Origin: Aquimarina sp040786285
Lineage (GTDB): Bacteria; Bacteroidota; Bacteroidia; Flavobacteriales; Flavobacteriaceae
DNA length: 64,000 nt
Reading direction: 5' to 3'
Assembly (NCBI RefSeq): GCF_040786285.1
Contig: NZ_JBFMKQ010000002.1
Coordinates: 682,001 to 746,000 of the forward strand
Shown: positions 24,808-33,574 of the stretch, in pieces
Layout: each line of letters starts with the position of its first letter
How positions within the stretch are numbered: position 1 is the first letter of the stretch
The notes under the pieces: model-generated
What the model was told of the DNA's origin: nothing
The model's input: the letters and a program-made list of their open reading frames with translations, nothing else
The model's database searches: none
Translations under genes and position numbers: made by a program

Positions 24808-26067
24808 TTAGCTCGAAATAGCTACTTTTCTTTTCTCTTTTATATTTCTTATATAATCAAAGATAAGTATCACTAATAGACTAGCCCCAAATAAAGGAAA
24901 TATAAGAGCAAGGATACCTATTATAGCGATTATACCATACCCTACTTTAAACGTTATCGGTACTTTTGGTACTCCCCAACTGCCTTTACGTTTTCTAAGC
25001 ACATACGATATTAAAGCCGAAATGCTCATTATGGCTAAAATTATAGCTGTAAAGAACATTAACCACCAGTTCCAGGCACCAAACTCGCCTTGATGAAAAG
25101 CCATTACCCACATTCTTGCCCGCATGAGTATCCCAACATTCTGCCAATCATTAAATTGGAGTTGTTTTCCTGTATATTGATCAAAATGAATTTTCTTTTG
25201 AGAACCTAGATCACTTGGGTTAAAATTAGATACACTAAACACTCCTTTAGGGCCTTTTGGAAAATGAAGCGTTACTATACCCGTAAGGTTTAAAGTTCCG
25301 GCTACATCAACCATTTGGTCTAATGTTAGTGCATTTTCTTTTGGTTGAGATTGTAGTTGTCGACTATCCCAGGTCGCTGGAAAACCTGTATTTGTTATTT
25401 TTTGAAGTTGTTTGAAATTCGACCCCACCACATCGGTCCAAGGAAAACCTCCTGCTAGAATAAGAATTAATAAGCCTGAAACCCAAAATCCTGTTATAGC
25501 ATGTAAGTCTCTAAATAATACTCTTTTACCCTCGCGTACTCTTGGTATAAAAAAACCTTTTAAGCTCCAGCCTCTCGATGGCCACCAGACATATAGGCCT
25601 GTAAGAATTAAAACTACCATCCAGCTTGCAATTAACTCTATGATTTTGGTTCCAAATTTTCCCATCAATAGTTCACCATGAAGCTTCCGGATTTTAAACA
25701 TATCGGTTTTACTACTAACAATCTTTCCTGAAACTTTTCCAGAATACGGATTCACAAATACGCTGCTTTTTCCACCAAAACGCCCTGAAACAAATTCTGT
25801 AGCTTGATTTGCTTTGGTGGTTAAGATGACGGCATTAGGTTTTTTAACTGCATTTGTATTGGCAATTTGCCATTGTTGCTGTAAAGAAATTGGAGCCCCT
25901 TGTACCACAACTTCTTTAATGTGTTGTTGTCTGGGAGCCTCATAATCGGCTTTAAAAAGGTAGATTGCTCCCGTTATTGAAAGTATGAGTATAAATGGAA
26001 GCGAGATAACCCCCGCTATAAAATGCCATTTCCACAGCCACTTATTTAGTTTTTCGTTTTTTTTCAT
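24808..26067 (-). CDS. PepSY-associated TM protein (ferric/siderophore reductase-like)
   Basis: A 419-residue inner-membrane protein with the PepSY_TM layout. The first helix WLWKWHFIAGVISLPFILILSITGAIYLF is followed by a periplasmic PepSY region, a second helix (IIELIASWMVVLILTGLYVWWPSRGW), the RDLHAITGFWVSGLLILILAGGFPW segment, a second periplasmic part and two C-terminal helices (MFFTAIILAIMSISALISYVLRKR; GYGIIAIIGILALIFPLFGASLLVILIFDY). Conserved histidines in helices (WHF, LHAITGFW, AFHQGEFGAWNWW) could bind haem, as in siderophore-reducing relatives. The ATG at 26067 is preferred over an earlier in-frame one. Confidence 0.87.
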   Translation of the reverse strand: MKKNEKLNKWLWKWHFIAGVISLPFILILSITGAIYLFKADYEAPRQQHIKEVVVQGAPISLQQQWQIANTNAVKKPNAVILTTKANQATEFVSGRFGGKSSVFVNPYSGKVSGKIVSSKTDMFKIRKLHGELLMGKFGTKIIELIASWMVVLILTGLYVWWPSRGWSLKGFFIPRVREGKRVLFRDLHAITGFWVSGLLILILAGGFPWTDVVGSNFKQLQKITNTGFPATWDSRQLQSQPKENALTLDQMVDVAGTLNLTGIVTLHFPKGPKGVFSVSNFNPSDLGSQKKIHFDQYTGKQLQFNDWQNVGILMRARMWVMAFHQGEFGAWNWWLMFFTAIILAIMSISALISYVLRKRKGSWGVPKVPITFKVGYGIIAIIGILALIFPLFGASLLVILIFDYIRNIKEKRKVAISS

Positions 26068-26139
26068 TTCTTTATTTGCATTAAGCCTCACAGGCATAAA
26101 GTATTGAATGTACTGCAAACCTGTGAGGTTTGTTTTTTA

Positions 26140-28254
26140 TTAGAAATTATACTTTGCTCCAAAGTGAAATGCTATTGGGTTACCGATTGTGAAGCTATTT
26201 TCTCCTCTAAATCGATTAAATGAAGCCCGTGCTGCATACAGTTCATCAAAAATATTAAGTGCATGACCCCATACTTCAAAACTTTTAAAACTTACATTGG
26301 CTCTTACATTAAAAACATTGTGCCCATTATAGGTTGCGGTATCAAAGGTTCCATCTTCGTTATCTATTTGTCCTTCGAAACTAGTGTTGTATTCTCCTAC
26401 TAATTCATGCTCTGCAGTAATGCTGAAACCAAAATCATCTTTAAAATTTTTCTGATAAGTAATTAAGGATGTGCCTAATAAATTAGGGGCCGTTTCTCTG
26501 TCTGTATTAGAATAATCAACTCCTCGTTCAAAAAACTCTACATATCGGTGCTGCGCATAGCTCCCATTATGAGTGATAGATAATTCTTTAATAGGAAACC
26601 AAGTGATGCCATACTCTACACCATAAGATCTAGTTTTACCTGCATTAGTGTTGAAGAAATTATCATCTACATCCCTTAGTGTAATTAACGTATTTTCTCC
26701 TTCGAGAAGATATACAGCTGCATCTAACTTTAGTTTTGAGGACATCGTAAAGTATCCACCTAGTTCATAATTATGGTAACGACTGGGTTTGATTCCGCGC
26801 AACTCATTTCGATTACGATATAGTGTAGAAACTTGAGGAGGAGTAAACCCTTGCGAGTAGTTTGTATACACACCAGCCTTAGTATTAAAATTATAATTGA
26901 TGCCAAGCTTTGGTGTTAGATTATTGAAATTATCAATCGAATCATCAACTCCTACAGTCCCATTGGCCAGGTTATCATAATCGTATTCAAAACCATCATA
27001 ACGAAGCGCTGCGGTAACTTTAAGCGCATCAATTGGAGATATTTCATATTGGAAAAAAGAGGCGTAATTAAAAATATTGGCTTCATAATTAAGAATGAAA
27101 TCTCCTGTGTTAATGGTAAAGTCAAGATTTCTTCCAGTTTCTGGATCTACTATAATGTCGGTTGTTTCTGCCACATAATCCTGTGGAGAATAATCTGTTG
27201 TAGCTCCTACAATCAAAGAAGAATTTGCAAAGTTAAAATCTAATTTATGCTGAATTAAACCCACAAAACTTTTAAACTGATTAGAATTAACTTCTCCAGA
27301 TCCAAAACCGGTTAATTGTCCTTGATCTCTAAATTGACGAACCCTATATGACGGATTTTGATCCATTCGATTATTTCTAACGATTACATTGAATGACGTT
27401 TTGTTCTGATCATTCCACGATTTGTCTAAGGTAGTTCTGGTTCTAAATGAAATAGCCTCTCTTTCGGTAAAAGTCTGGTCACTCTCATAATTTCCACTGG
27501 TATAATCAGTTTCGCTTAATGAACCACTCATGTCTGATCGATAATCTACAATGTCAAAAACGGTTGTCCATTTTGTAGTGGTATTTATATCATATACTGT
27601 TTTAAAGGTAACCGCGGTTTTTTCATAGTCACTATGTTCTATAGGACCATCTTCGCGCTGCACATAATGTCCGCCTAGATAGAAACCAAATTTTTCGCTG
27701 GTTTGATCCGAAACTTCAAATTCATAACGCTTTAATCCTAAATCATTAGCCTGAAAGCCAACGCTACCGCTTAGTTTCTCTGTAGGGTTTTTGGTAATGA
27801 AATTGAAACTTCCGCCAATTGATTCGCTGCCATAAATACTTGATGCGGGTCCTTTTAATACTTCTATACGACCAAAAGAAGTATCATTCATTTCTAATAA
27901 TGCATTGTGATTAAATACCGAAGTAGGTCTAATTTGTAATCCATCTTCTAGATATAAAAACAAAGCTTTTGTTGAGATAGGAGAGCGTACCGCCATAAAG
28001 TGTTGCTCATTACTAGCAGCTCTTGAGGTTGACATAAATACTCCTGGAACCTGGTTAACTAATTGATCTATACCAAAAGCTTTTGTTTTTTCAATAGTTT
28101 TTGCATTAATAGTTGCAATAGATCCTGGCACTTCAGAACGTTTTTGGATTTCTCTACTTGCAGATGTGACTAGAACTTCTTCTAAGTCTATTGATTCTTG
28201 ACCATAACTGGTCCAACTCGTATATAGTAATACGAGTATAATAAATTTCTTCAT
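26140..28254 (-). CDS. TonB-dependent outer-membrane receptor (iron/metal-chelate type)
   Basis: A 704-residue outer-membrane receptor. Signal peptide about 1-19 (MKKFIILVLLYTSWTSYGQ). The TonB-box-like region EEVLVTSASRE precedes a plug domain (about 40-155: VPGSIATINAKTIEKTKAFGIDQLVNQVPGVF, IEVLKGPASSIYGSESIGGSFNFITK) and a 22-strand barrel ending in the terminal aromatic ...IAFHFGAKYNF. There is no N-terminal carboxypeptidase-like domain and no SusD partner, as expected for siderophore, haem or vitamin receptors. Two PepSY genes follow at 72 and 35 bp, and a Fur-like repeat lies at the head of the operon, so iron uptake is the best guess. Confidence 0.92.
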   Translation of the reverse strand: MKKFIILVLLYTSWTSYGQESIDLEEVLVTSASREIQKRSEVPGSIATINAKTIEKTKAFGIDQLVNQVPGVFMSTSRAASNEQHFMAVRSPISTKALFLYLEDGLQIRPTSVFNHNALLEMNDTSFGRIEVLKGPASSIYGSESIGGSFNFITKNPTEKLSGSVGFQANDLGLKRYEFEVSDQTSEKFGFYLGGHYVQREDGPIEHSDYEKTAVTFKTVYDINTTTKWTTVFDIVDYRSDMSGSLSETDYTSGNYESDQTFTEREAISFRTRTTLDKSWNDQNKTSFNVIVRNNRMDQNPSYRVRQFRDQGQLTGFGSGEVNSNQFKSFVGLIQHKLDFNFANSSLIVGATTDYSPQDYVAETTDIIVDPETGRNLDFTINTGDFILNYEANIFNYASFFQYEISPIDALKVTAALRYDGFEYDYDNLANGTVGVDDSIDNFNNLTPKLGINYNFNTKAGVYTNYSQGFTPPQVSTLYRNRNELRGIKPSRYHNYELGGYFTMSSKLKLDAAVYLLEGENTLITLRDVDDNFFNTNAGKTRSYGVEYGITWFPIKELSITHNGSYAQHRYVEFFERGVDYSNTDRETAPNLLGTSLITYQKNFKDDFGFSITAEHELVGEYNTSFEGQIDNEDGTFDTATYNGHNVFNVRANVSFKSFEVWGHALNIFDELYAARASFNRFRGENSFTIGNPIAFHFGAKYNF

Positions 28255-28372
28255 TGTTATTGGTTTATAGGTTTTAAGAAAAGAGTGTAGGTGTAACACT
28301 CTACAAAAATGTTAATAAATGATTGCTTCAAGTCAGAAATTGACTTGAAAATAATAATAAGTGTATATGGTA

Positions 28373-28756
28373 TTACATGTACTGAGGAGGGTGGTCGATA
28401 GTGTTAGAAATCTCTAGTACTTGTAGATGATGAGATTTCCAGTTATGTGTTATATTATAGTTGGTAATGATATTTTTTAATTGAAAAGTGTTTTCCTGAA
28501 AAAATAAAGGGATAAAAGCTTCTGTAATAATAATGGTTTCAGATTTTTCTGATGAAGATGGTTTATTGGCAGTCTTCATTTGTGTCATTAGATAACACTT
28601 TCCGTTACAATTTAATCTTGGTCGCTCTTTATTAACACAATATTTTTCTACGATAGTATCAATATTGAGTTGATAATACAAAACAGTGCTAATTTCCATA
28701 GCCGGGCGTATGGCAAAAGAGGCAAACAGCAATATGGAGAAAACAACTCTTATCAA
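28373..28756 (-). CDS. Small membrane/exported protein with CNGKC motif heading the metal-uptake operon
   Basis: About 127 residues; no function known to me. An N-terminal hydrophobic segment (about 1-20) is followed by YCVNKERPRLNCNGKCYLMTQ with three cysteines, and a C-terminal histidine-rich part (THNWKSHHL, DHPPQ). Cys and His placed this way suggest metal contact in the periplasm. Proteins with a CNGKCYL motif next to TonB receptors recur in flavobacteria (from memory). The frame extends to a TTG at 28777, but that TTG is part of a TAnnTTTG promoter element, so the TTG at 28756 is preferred; there is no ATG until well inside the protein. Confidence 0.65.
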   Translation of the reverse strand: MIRVVFSILLFASFAIRPAMEISTVLYYQLNIDTIVEKYCVNKERPRLNCNGKCYLMTQMKTANKPSSSEKSETIIITEAFIPLFFQENTFQLKNIITNYNITHNWKSHHLQVLEISNTIDHPPQYM

Positions 28757-28766
28757 GTAATGATAA
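28750..28766. promoter_or_regulatory. Fur-like inverted repeat at the head of the TonB/PepSY operon
   Basis: TTATCA-AGTAA-TGATAA, perfect 6-bp arms matching the core of Fur-type sites, placed between the -7 element (28775-28782) and the start of the first gene, where binding would block transcription. Confidence 0.55.
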
Positions 28767-28774
28767 TTTTCGTG

Positions 28775-28782
28775 CAAAAGTA
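28775..28782 (-). promoter_or_regulatory. -7 promoter element (TACTTTTG) of the TonB/PepSY operon
   Basis: Exact TAnnTTTG on the minus strand. A further inverted repeat ATTCTTT-n6-AAAGAAT (28795-28814) lies just upstream, where an activator or the -33 contact would be. Confidence 0.45.
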
Positions 28783-28933
28783 CTAAATTTGATTATTCTT
28801 TTATACTAAAGAATGAATAAGGAGGTGTTAAAAAATGGGATTTATTTCTTAATTAATGTAGCCTATTATACAATGTTATACTATGTATTGAAAAGGAAAA
28901 TTAATTTTTGATTGAAGATATCGGGAGTCAATT

Positions 28934-29386
28934 TTAGAAATGAAGCTTCATACCCTCGTGAGAAGCTTTAAACCCTAGTTTTTGATAAAATCTGATAGTT
29001 TCTGAGCGTTTTTTATCTGTGGTAAGTTGCAGTACGTGTGCACCTTTTTGTTTTGCGCGTTCTATTACCCATTCAAACATTTTTTGCCCAATACCTTGAC
29101 CTCTTTGATCTTCTCTAATTCTAACAGCTTCAATTTGAGCTCGTATTCCTCCTTGGTACGTTAAATATTGAATAAAAGTAAGTTGTAGTGTTCCTATAAT
29201 TTCCTGGTTATCACTTTCTGCTACAATTAATTCCTGATTAGGGTCTGTATTTATATTTTTGAAAGCTTCAAGATATTGTTTTGGTAGTGGATCTTGATAG
29301 TTTTCTCTTGTTATACCCAATTCATCATTAGCAATCATTTGTATAATAATTGAAACATCATCCAGGGTAGCTTTTCTGTACTTCAT
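28934..29386 (-). CDS. GNAT family N-acetyltransferase
   Basis: Cytoplasmic acetyl-CoA-dependent acetyltransferase, 150 residues. Motif A reads VRIREDQRGQGIGQKMFEWVIERAKQKGAHVLQLTT with the Q/RxxGxG/A pyrophosphate loop, and motif B is RFYQKLGFKAS. The acceptor substrate is unknown. The open frame extends upstream into the preceding gene, but the ATG at 29386 (MKYRKATLDDV) matches the usual GNAT beginning and lies 13 bp after the upstream stop. Last of a four-gene minus-strand group with the TRIC-type channel, thioesterase and unknown gene. Confidence 0.9.
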   Translation of the reverse strand: MKYRKATLDDVSIIIQMIANDELGITRENYQDPLPKQYLEAFKNINTDPNQELIVAESDNQEIIGTLQLTFIQYLTYQGGIRAQIEAVRIREDQRGQGIGQKMFEWVIERAKQKGAHVLQLTTDKKRSETIRFYQKLGFKASHEGMKLHF

Positions 29387-29399
29387 ATACATTTTGATG

Positions 29400-29810
29400 T
29401 TAAAAAGGCAGTAAATCTGGTTCGATATATTGTTTTTGTGCTTTTTCAGAATTGAAAATATCAATACTATAATGATACCCCAGTAATTCTTTAAAGTTGT
29501 ATTTAAGCCTAGGAAACTCGTTAATAAAATCCTGAAAACTGGTTGATCTTGATTTTTGCATAAAATGATGTACTGCTTTTATAGCTGCGATAGTAATAGT
29601 TTTATTGAATTTATCGGGATCATCATGTTTAGTAGCAAATTTTAGGATCTGATTTGGAATCGATATGCAAGCAGTATTCACGTCATATTCGTTAATGTTA
29701 ACCCAGGCCAGACGTAAATGGGCTTCATGAGTAAAAAGAGTAGGAGTTAAAGTGCAGTTTGCAAATTCTTTAAGAAATTTTGAATCGGTGAGTTTTCTGT
29801 GTTCTTCCAT
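29400..29810 (-). CDS. Conserved cytoplasmic protein of unknown function
   Basis: A 136-residue soluble helical protein. Notable is FTHEAHLRLAWVNINEYD, with two histidines and an arginine on one helix, and RSTSFQDFINEFP near the C-terminus. Similar FxHxxHLRxAW proteins occur widely but without assigned function as far as I know; a metal- or cofactor-binding helix bundle is a possibility. It sits 6 bp downstream of the thioesterase gene and 13 bp upstream of the GNAT gene, so it is surely co-transcribed. Confidence 0.75.
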   Translation of the reverse strand: MEEHRKLTDSKFLKEFANCTLTPTLFTHEAHLRLAWVNINEYDVNTACISIPNQILKFATKHDDPDKFNKTITIAAIKAVHHFMQKSRSTSFQDFINEFPRLKYNFKELLGYHYSIDIFNSEKAQKQYIEPDLLPF

Positions 29811-29816
29811 TTCAAA

Positions 29817-30266
29817 TCATTTTTTATCAGGACTATTTTTAAGTTCAATTAATGTTAATTGTGCAGTTGCACATAACTTTTCCTTTCCATTTTTTATTAT
29901 GTACACATCAGATTTACAAATGGTCAATGTTCTTCCGTTTTTTATCACATTAGATTTTCCGATTAGTAATTCTCCATCTCCGGGAGTCATTAAGTTAATT
30001 TTAAACTCTACGGTTAATACAGAAGAGCTTTCTTCCATCAATGAAAAACCAGCATAACCAGCTGCATTGTCTGCTATTGTACTTATTACACCCGCATGAA
30101 AAAAACCATGCTGTTGCGTAAGATTTGAATGATAAGGAACCTGAATTTCGCAATAACCAGGTCGAACATCTACTAATTCTGCTTTAATCAATTTCATGAA
30201 TTGCTGGCGCTCAAAGCTTTCTTCTACTTTTTTTTTGTAGTTGTCCGATTTAGGTTCAAATTTCAT
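29817..30266 (-). CDS. PaaI-type hotdog thioesterase
   Basis: Probable acyl-CoA thioesterase, 149 residues, single hotdog domain. The signature helix region is LTQQHGFFHAGVISTIADNAAGYAGFSLM: H-G-x-x-H-A-G followed by the acidic D that acts as the catalytic carboxylate. It continues with LTVEFKINLMTPGDGELLIGKSNVIKNGRTLTICKSDVY. The start ATG overlaps the stop of the upstream TRIC-type gene by 4 bp (ATGA), so the two are translationally coupled. Acyl substrate unknown. Confidence 0.9.
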   Translation of the reverse strand: MKFEPKSDNYKKKVEESFERQQFMKLIKAELVDVRPGYCEIQVPYHSNLTQQHGFFHAGVISTIADNAAGYAGFSLMEESSSVLTVEFKINLMTPGDGELLIGKSNVIKNGRTLTICKSDVYIIKNGKEKLCATAQLTLIELKNSPDKK

Positions 30267-30886
30267 TTAATAATTTGATTTTTGACAAAGAATGATGGTA
30301 GTGATACCTTGTATTTTACTACAAGTAATCTAATGATAATAATAAAAAGGGTAGTAGAGAAGTATATTATGTTTTGATTAACACTAAAAGAATGTAATAC
30401 CATAAAACAAATTCCTCCGGCTATCGAAGCGGTGGCATAGATCTCCTTTCTGAAAATTACTGGAATCTCATTACATAAAATATCCCGCACTACTCCTCCA
30501 AAACACCCTGTCATTGCTCCTAAAGCAACAGAAACTATAGGCTCTAAGTTAGCTTGAATACCTGTTTCTACCCCAATAATCGTAAAAATACCTAATCCGA
30601 TAGTATCGAATAAGAAAAGAGATTTCTTAAGATAATTTAATTTGTTTCTGAAGATAATGGATAGGGTAGTAACTCCACCAATTAGATATAAATTCGTGGT
30701 GTTTTGCATCCAGGAAACAGGTGTGCTTCCTATTAATATATCCCGTATTGTCCCCCCACCAATCGCGGTTACAAAAGCAATGATAAAAATACCAAAAAGA
30801 TCAAGTCTTCGTTTCATTGCGCTCAATGCTCCCGAAATTGCAAAGGCGGCTGTTCCTAAAATATCTAATACATCAAAAAATGTCAT
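30263..30886 (-). CDS. TRIC/UPF0126 family membrane protein
   Basis: Inner-membrane protein of 207 residues with seven hydrophobic segments built from two repeats, each with the glycine-rich motif GGGTIRDIL (first, with G-G-T-I-R-D) and GGVVRDIL (second). That is the trimeric intracellular cation channel (YicG/UPF0126) signature; bacterial members form homotrimeric potassium channels. It is the first gene of a tight four-gene operon. The link to thioesterase and GNAT proteins is not explained. Confidence 0.9.
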   Translation of the reverse strand: MTFFDVLDILGTAAFAISGALSAMKRRLDLFGIFIIAFVTAIGGGTIRDILIGSTPVSWMQNTTNLYLIGGVTTLSIIFRNKLNYLKKSLFLFDTIGLGIFTIIGVETGIQANLEPIVSVALGAMTGCFGGVVRDILCNEIPVIFRKEIYATASIAGGICFMVLHSFSVNQNIIYFSTTLFIIIIRLLVVKYKVSLPSFFVKNQIIK

Positions 30887-30947
30887 AATTGTATAGAAAA
30901 AAGATGAGTTCAGTGCGTTTTAATGTTTTGTTATCAGGTTTTTTGCG

Positions 30948-31325
30948 TTAATACATTTTATTAGGATTCGCTGAATCTTTAGGAATATGCTGAATTGAAT
31001 CCCAGTGTTCACAAATTTTTCCATCTTCATCAAACCTAAAAAAGTCCATTGTAACATATTCATCATTTCCAGGCCATATTTGATGCGTATGAAGTGCTAC
31101 TAAATTTCCTTCGGCAATAGATCTAACAAATTCAATTGATTTATCAGGATATTCTTTTTGCATTCTTTCAAAATAATCGATAAACCCCTTTGTTCCATCT
31201 GCAACATCAGGATTATGCTGAATATATTCTTTACCAACAAATTGCTTTACAGCATCTTTAGGATTTCCTTCATAAGCAGCTTTGTAAAATGCGATTGCAT
31301 TTTTCTTATTTTCTTTTAAATTCAT
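30948..31325 (-). CDS. SnoaL-like / ester cyclase family protein
   Basis: A 125-residue single-domain NTF2-like protein: NAIAFYKAAYEGNPKDAVKQFVGKEYIQHNPDVADG (the QHNP segment is typical of this group), GFIDYFERMQKEYPDKSIEFVRSIAEGNLVALHTHQIWP and FFRFDEDGKICEHWDSIQHIP. Such proteins are often called predicted SnoaL-like aldol condensation-catalysing enzymes. The conserved HxH and EHWD residues line the pocket in relatives. Substrate unknown. The ATG at 31325 (MNLKEN) is chosen over an upstream non-ATG frame extension. Confidence 0.87.
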   Translation of the reverse strand: MNLKENKKNAIAFYKAAYEGNPKDAVKQFVGKEYIQHNPDVADGTKGFIDYFERMQKEYPDKSIEFVRSIAEGNLVALHTHQIWPGNDEYVTMDFFRFDEDGKICEHWDSIQHIPKDSANPNKMY

Positions 31326-31492
31326 ATACGACAGTTTTAGTTGCAAATGACTTTTATATAGATGTAAATGTAATAGTATTGAGTTGTAAGAAAAAATTCA
31401 ATAATTGAAGTTTATGGGTTAATAACAATTCTTAATAACTTTAATGTAAGGTTTATCGTCAAATTGCTACTTTTACATCAGATAAAAACGAA

Positions 31493-32467
31493 ATGACTAT
31501 GTCTGACACAATAGAAAGAATTAAATGCCTTATTATAGGCTCAGGACCTGCAGGATATACTGCGGCAATATATGCAGCTAGAGCTGATCTTAAACCTGTT
31601 ATGTATACAGGGATGGAGCCTGGGGGACAATTGACAACGACTACCGAGGTGGATAATTTCCCCGGTTACCCGGAAGGGATTGATGGCCCAACAATGATGG
31701 TGCAACTACAACAACAAGCAGAACGTTTTGGTACAGAAGTGCGTATCGGAATGGCAACTGCAGTTGATTTTAGTACCGAAGTAGGAGGGATTCATAAAAT
31801 TACCATTGATGGTACAACACAGATTGAAGCCGAATCTGTAATTATTTCTACAGGAGCGACAGCTAAATATTTAGGAATTCCTAGTGAGCAAAAATTAAGA
31901 GGTGGTGGTGTATCTGCATGTGCTGTTTGTGATGGTTTCTTTTATAAAAATCAAGATGTGGCTATAGTTGGAGCAGGGGATACTGCTGCAGAAGAAGCGA
32001 CTTATTTGGCAAATATATGTTCTAGTGTTACGATGTTAGTGCGTAAAGATTATATGAGAGCTTCTAAAGCCATGCAACATCGAGTAAATAATACTCCAAA
32101 TCTTAAAGTATTATATAATACTGAGGTTGATGAAGTATTGGGAGAGCAGGTTGTAGAAGGATTACGAATGGTAAATAACCAAACTGGAGAGAAATCTGAA
32201 ATCGAAATTACAGGATTGTTTATTGCAATTGGGCATAAACCTAATACAGATATCTTTAAAGGACAGGTTGATATGGATGATACAGGATATATCATTACCG
32301 AAGGTAAATCTACCAAAACCAATATACCAGGTGTATTTGCTTCTGGAGATGTACAGGATAAAGAGTACAGACAAGCAGTGACTGCGGCAGGAACAGGGTG
32401 TATGGCAGCATTAGATGCAGAACGCTATCTGGCAACAGTAGAGACTAGCGAAGAAGTTTCTGCATAA
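31493..32467 (+). CDS. trxB: Thioredoxin-disulfide reductase
   Basis: NADPH-dependent flavoprotein that reduces thioredoxin in the cytoplasm. 324 residues. FAD-binding GSGPAGYTAAIYAARA begins at residue 16, the redox-active pair is C143-AV-C146 in SACAVCDGFF, the NADPH site is VAIVGAGDTAAEEATYLA, and the C-terminal FAD motif is GVFASGDVQDKEYRQAVTAAGTGCMAALDAERYL. A second in-frame ATG follows at codon 3. Monocistronic, closed by a strong bidirectional terminator. Confidence 0.97.
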   Translation: MTMSDTIERIKCLIIGSGPAGYTAAIYAARADLKPVMYTGMEPGGQLTTTTEVDNFPGYPEGIDGPTMMVQLQQQAERFGTEVRIGMATAVDFSTEVGGIHKITIDGTTQIEAESVIISTGATAKYLGIPSEQKLRGGGVSACAVCDGFFYKNQDVAIVGAGDTAAEEATYLANICSSVTMLVRKDYMRASKAMQHRVNNTPNLKVLYNTEVDEVLGEQVVEGLRMVNNQTGEKSEIEITGLFIAIGHKPNTDIFKGQVDMDDTGYIITEGKSTKTNIPGVFASGDVQDKEYRQAVTAAGTGCMAALDAERYLATVETSEEVSA

Positions 32468-32490
32468 ATACAAATAGAATAAGAATTAAA

Positions 32491-32527
32491 AAAAGGCGTC
32501 TTACTTATCATATGTAAGACGCCTTTT
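32491..32527. terminator. Bidirectional terminator between trxB and the GIN gene
   Basis: Perfect 14-bp stem AAAAGGCGTCTTAC/GTAAGACGCCTTTT with a 9-nt loop and A/T runs on both sides. Confidence 0.9.
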
Positions 32528-32529
32528 TA

Positions 32530-33390
32530 TTAATTTAATCTTAATTTGCTAGGCACATAATCTATTTTCTTCTTAAACAATGTAGCCTCATTAGAAAAAG
32601 TATTGATATTGATTTTAGGTTCACCTAGTAAAAATATCTCAGTTTTATCTCTGGCTTCAATGGTTATTTCTTCATTAACCAATATATAGCAGTCACTAGA
32701 ACCTTCACCAACTAAAGACATCTTTTTTGAACTTAATTTTTCACCATAAAAGTCGGTTTCGTTATCGGCCCGTAGTAACATGGATTGTACTTCTCCCTGT
32801 AGTTCTGAAGACGCTTTTTGATATAAATCTACTTTAAGACTATCTGCCGTAACGATTCCTTTTATTTCTGAGTTTTCATTTATCTGATAAATAACTTCTG
32901 TAGCAGTGCTATGTAACTCTACATGGGCTTTACCATTGGAGACACAGTTTATTTTATTGGTATCTGTGGTTAAAAAGACCTCGGCATTGTCATTTACTTC
33001 TACTGTTATTTGGCTAGAAGTTATAGGCGACAAAGATTTTACATTTACTTTGTTATGTAACACAATTTTTTTTAGTTCTGAAGCATAAAATATTTCAATA
33101 TTTAAAGCTTTAGCGCGTCGCAAATCTTTGTTAGATTTTATCGTTAATATACCATCAACAATTTCAAAGTTGATAAGCTCCTGTAGATTACTATCTGCTT
33201 CAATCTTTAGCATATTATCACTGCTTTCATCTAGAGTTACATCGAAATTTTCATATATTTCTATAGTATGAAAACTTTCTAAGGTATGTTCTTCGGTACT
33301 CACTATTTTATTGCCCTTAACTTTTTCTCTTTGTCCATAAACATTTCCCAATAAAAGAAATGAAAGTAATACTAACAGAAGTGTTCTCAT
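32530..33390 (-). CDS. Exported GIN domain (DUF2807) protein
   Basis: A 286-residue periplasmic or surface protein. Signal peptide 1-20 (LLLVLLSFLLLGNVYGQ), then a repetitive beta-helix of the putative auto-transporter adhesin head GIN type: HTIEIYENFDVTLDESSDNMLKIEADSNLQELINFEIVDGILTIKSNKDL at the start of the domain, followed by successive short strands with N/S turns. Last gene of the DUF4870-PadR-PspC-GIN-GIN group, but the gap to the preceding gene is 184 bp, so it may have its own promoter. Function of GIN proteins is not settled; an envelope-stress role is inferred from PspC. Confidence 0.85.
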   Translation of the reverse strand: MRTLLLVLLSFLLLGNVYGQREKVKGNKIVSTEEHTLESFHTIEIYENFDVTLDESSDNMLKIEADSNLQELINFEIVDGILTIKSNKDLRRAKALNIEIFYASELKKIVLHNKVNVKSLSPITSSQITVEVNDNAEVFLTTDTNKINCVSNGKAHVELHSTATEVIYQINENSEIKGIVTADSLKVDLYQKASSELQGEVQSMLLRADNETDFYGEKLSSKKMSLVGEGSSDCYILVNEEITIEARDKTEIFLLGEPKININTFSNEATLFKKKIDYVPSKLRLN

Positions 33391-33574
33391 ATTTGTGTGA
33401 AATTTATAATTATAACAGATTTTTTTTTGTTTAAGTATAGTGATTGGCGAAACTTGTTTACAAATATAATAGACTGGAGAATAAAAGAGGAATTACATAA
33501 AAATGATTAATTAGAAAAAGCCCCTTTTTGAAGAGGCTTTGGCTTTGATTGGTTCGGTTGGGGGTTAATTATAT

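Noticed and set aside
32162..32374. Minus-strand frames within trxB
   Set aside because: Shadows of the strongly conserved trxB coding strand.
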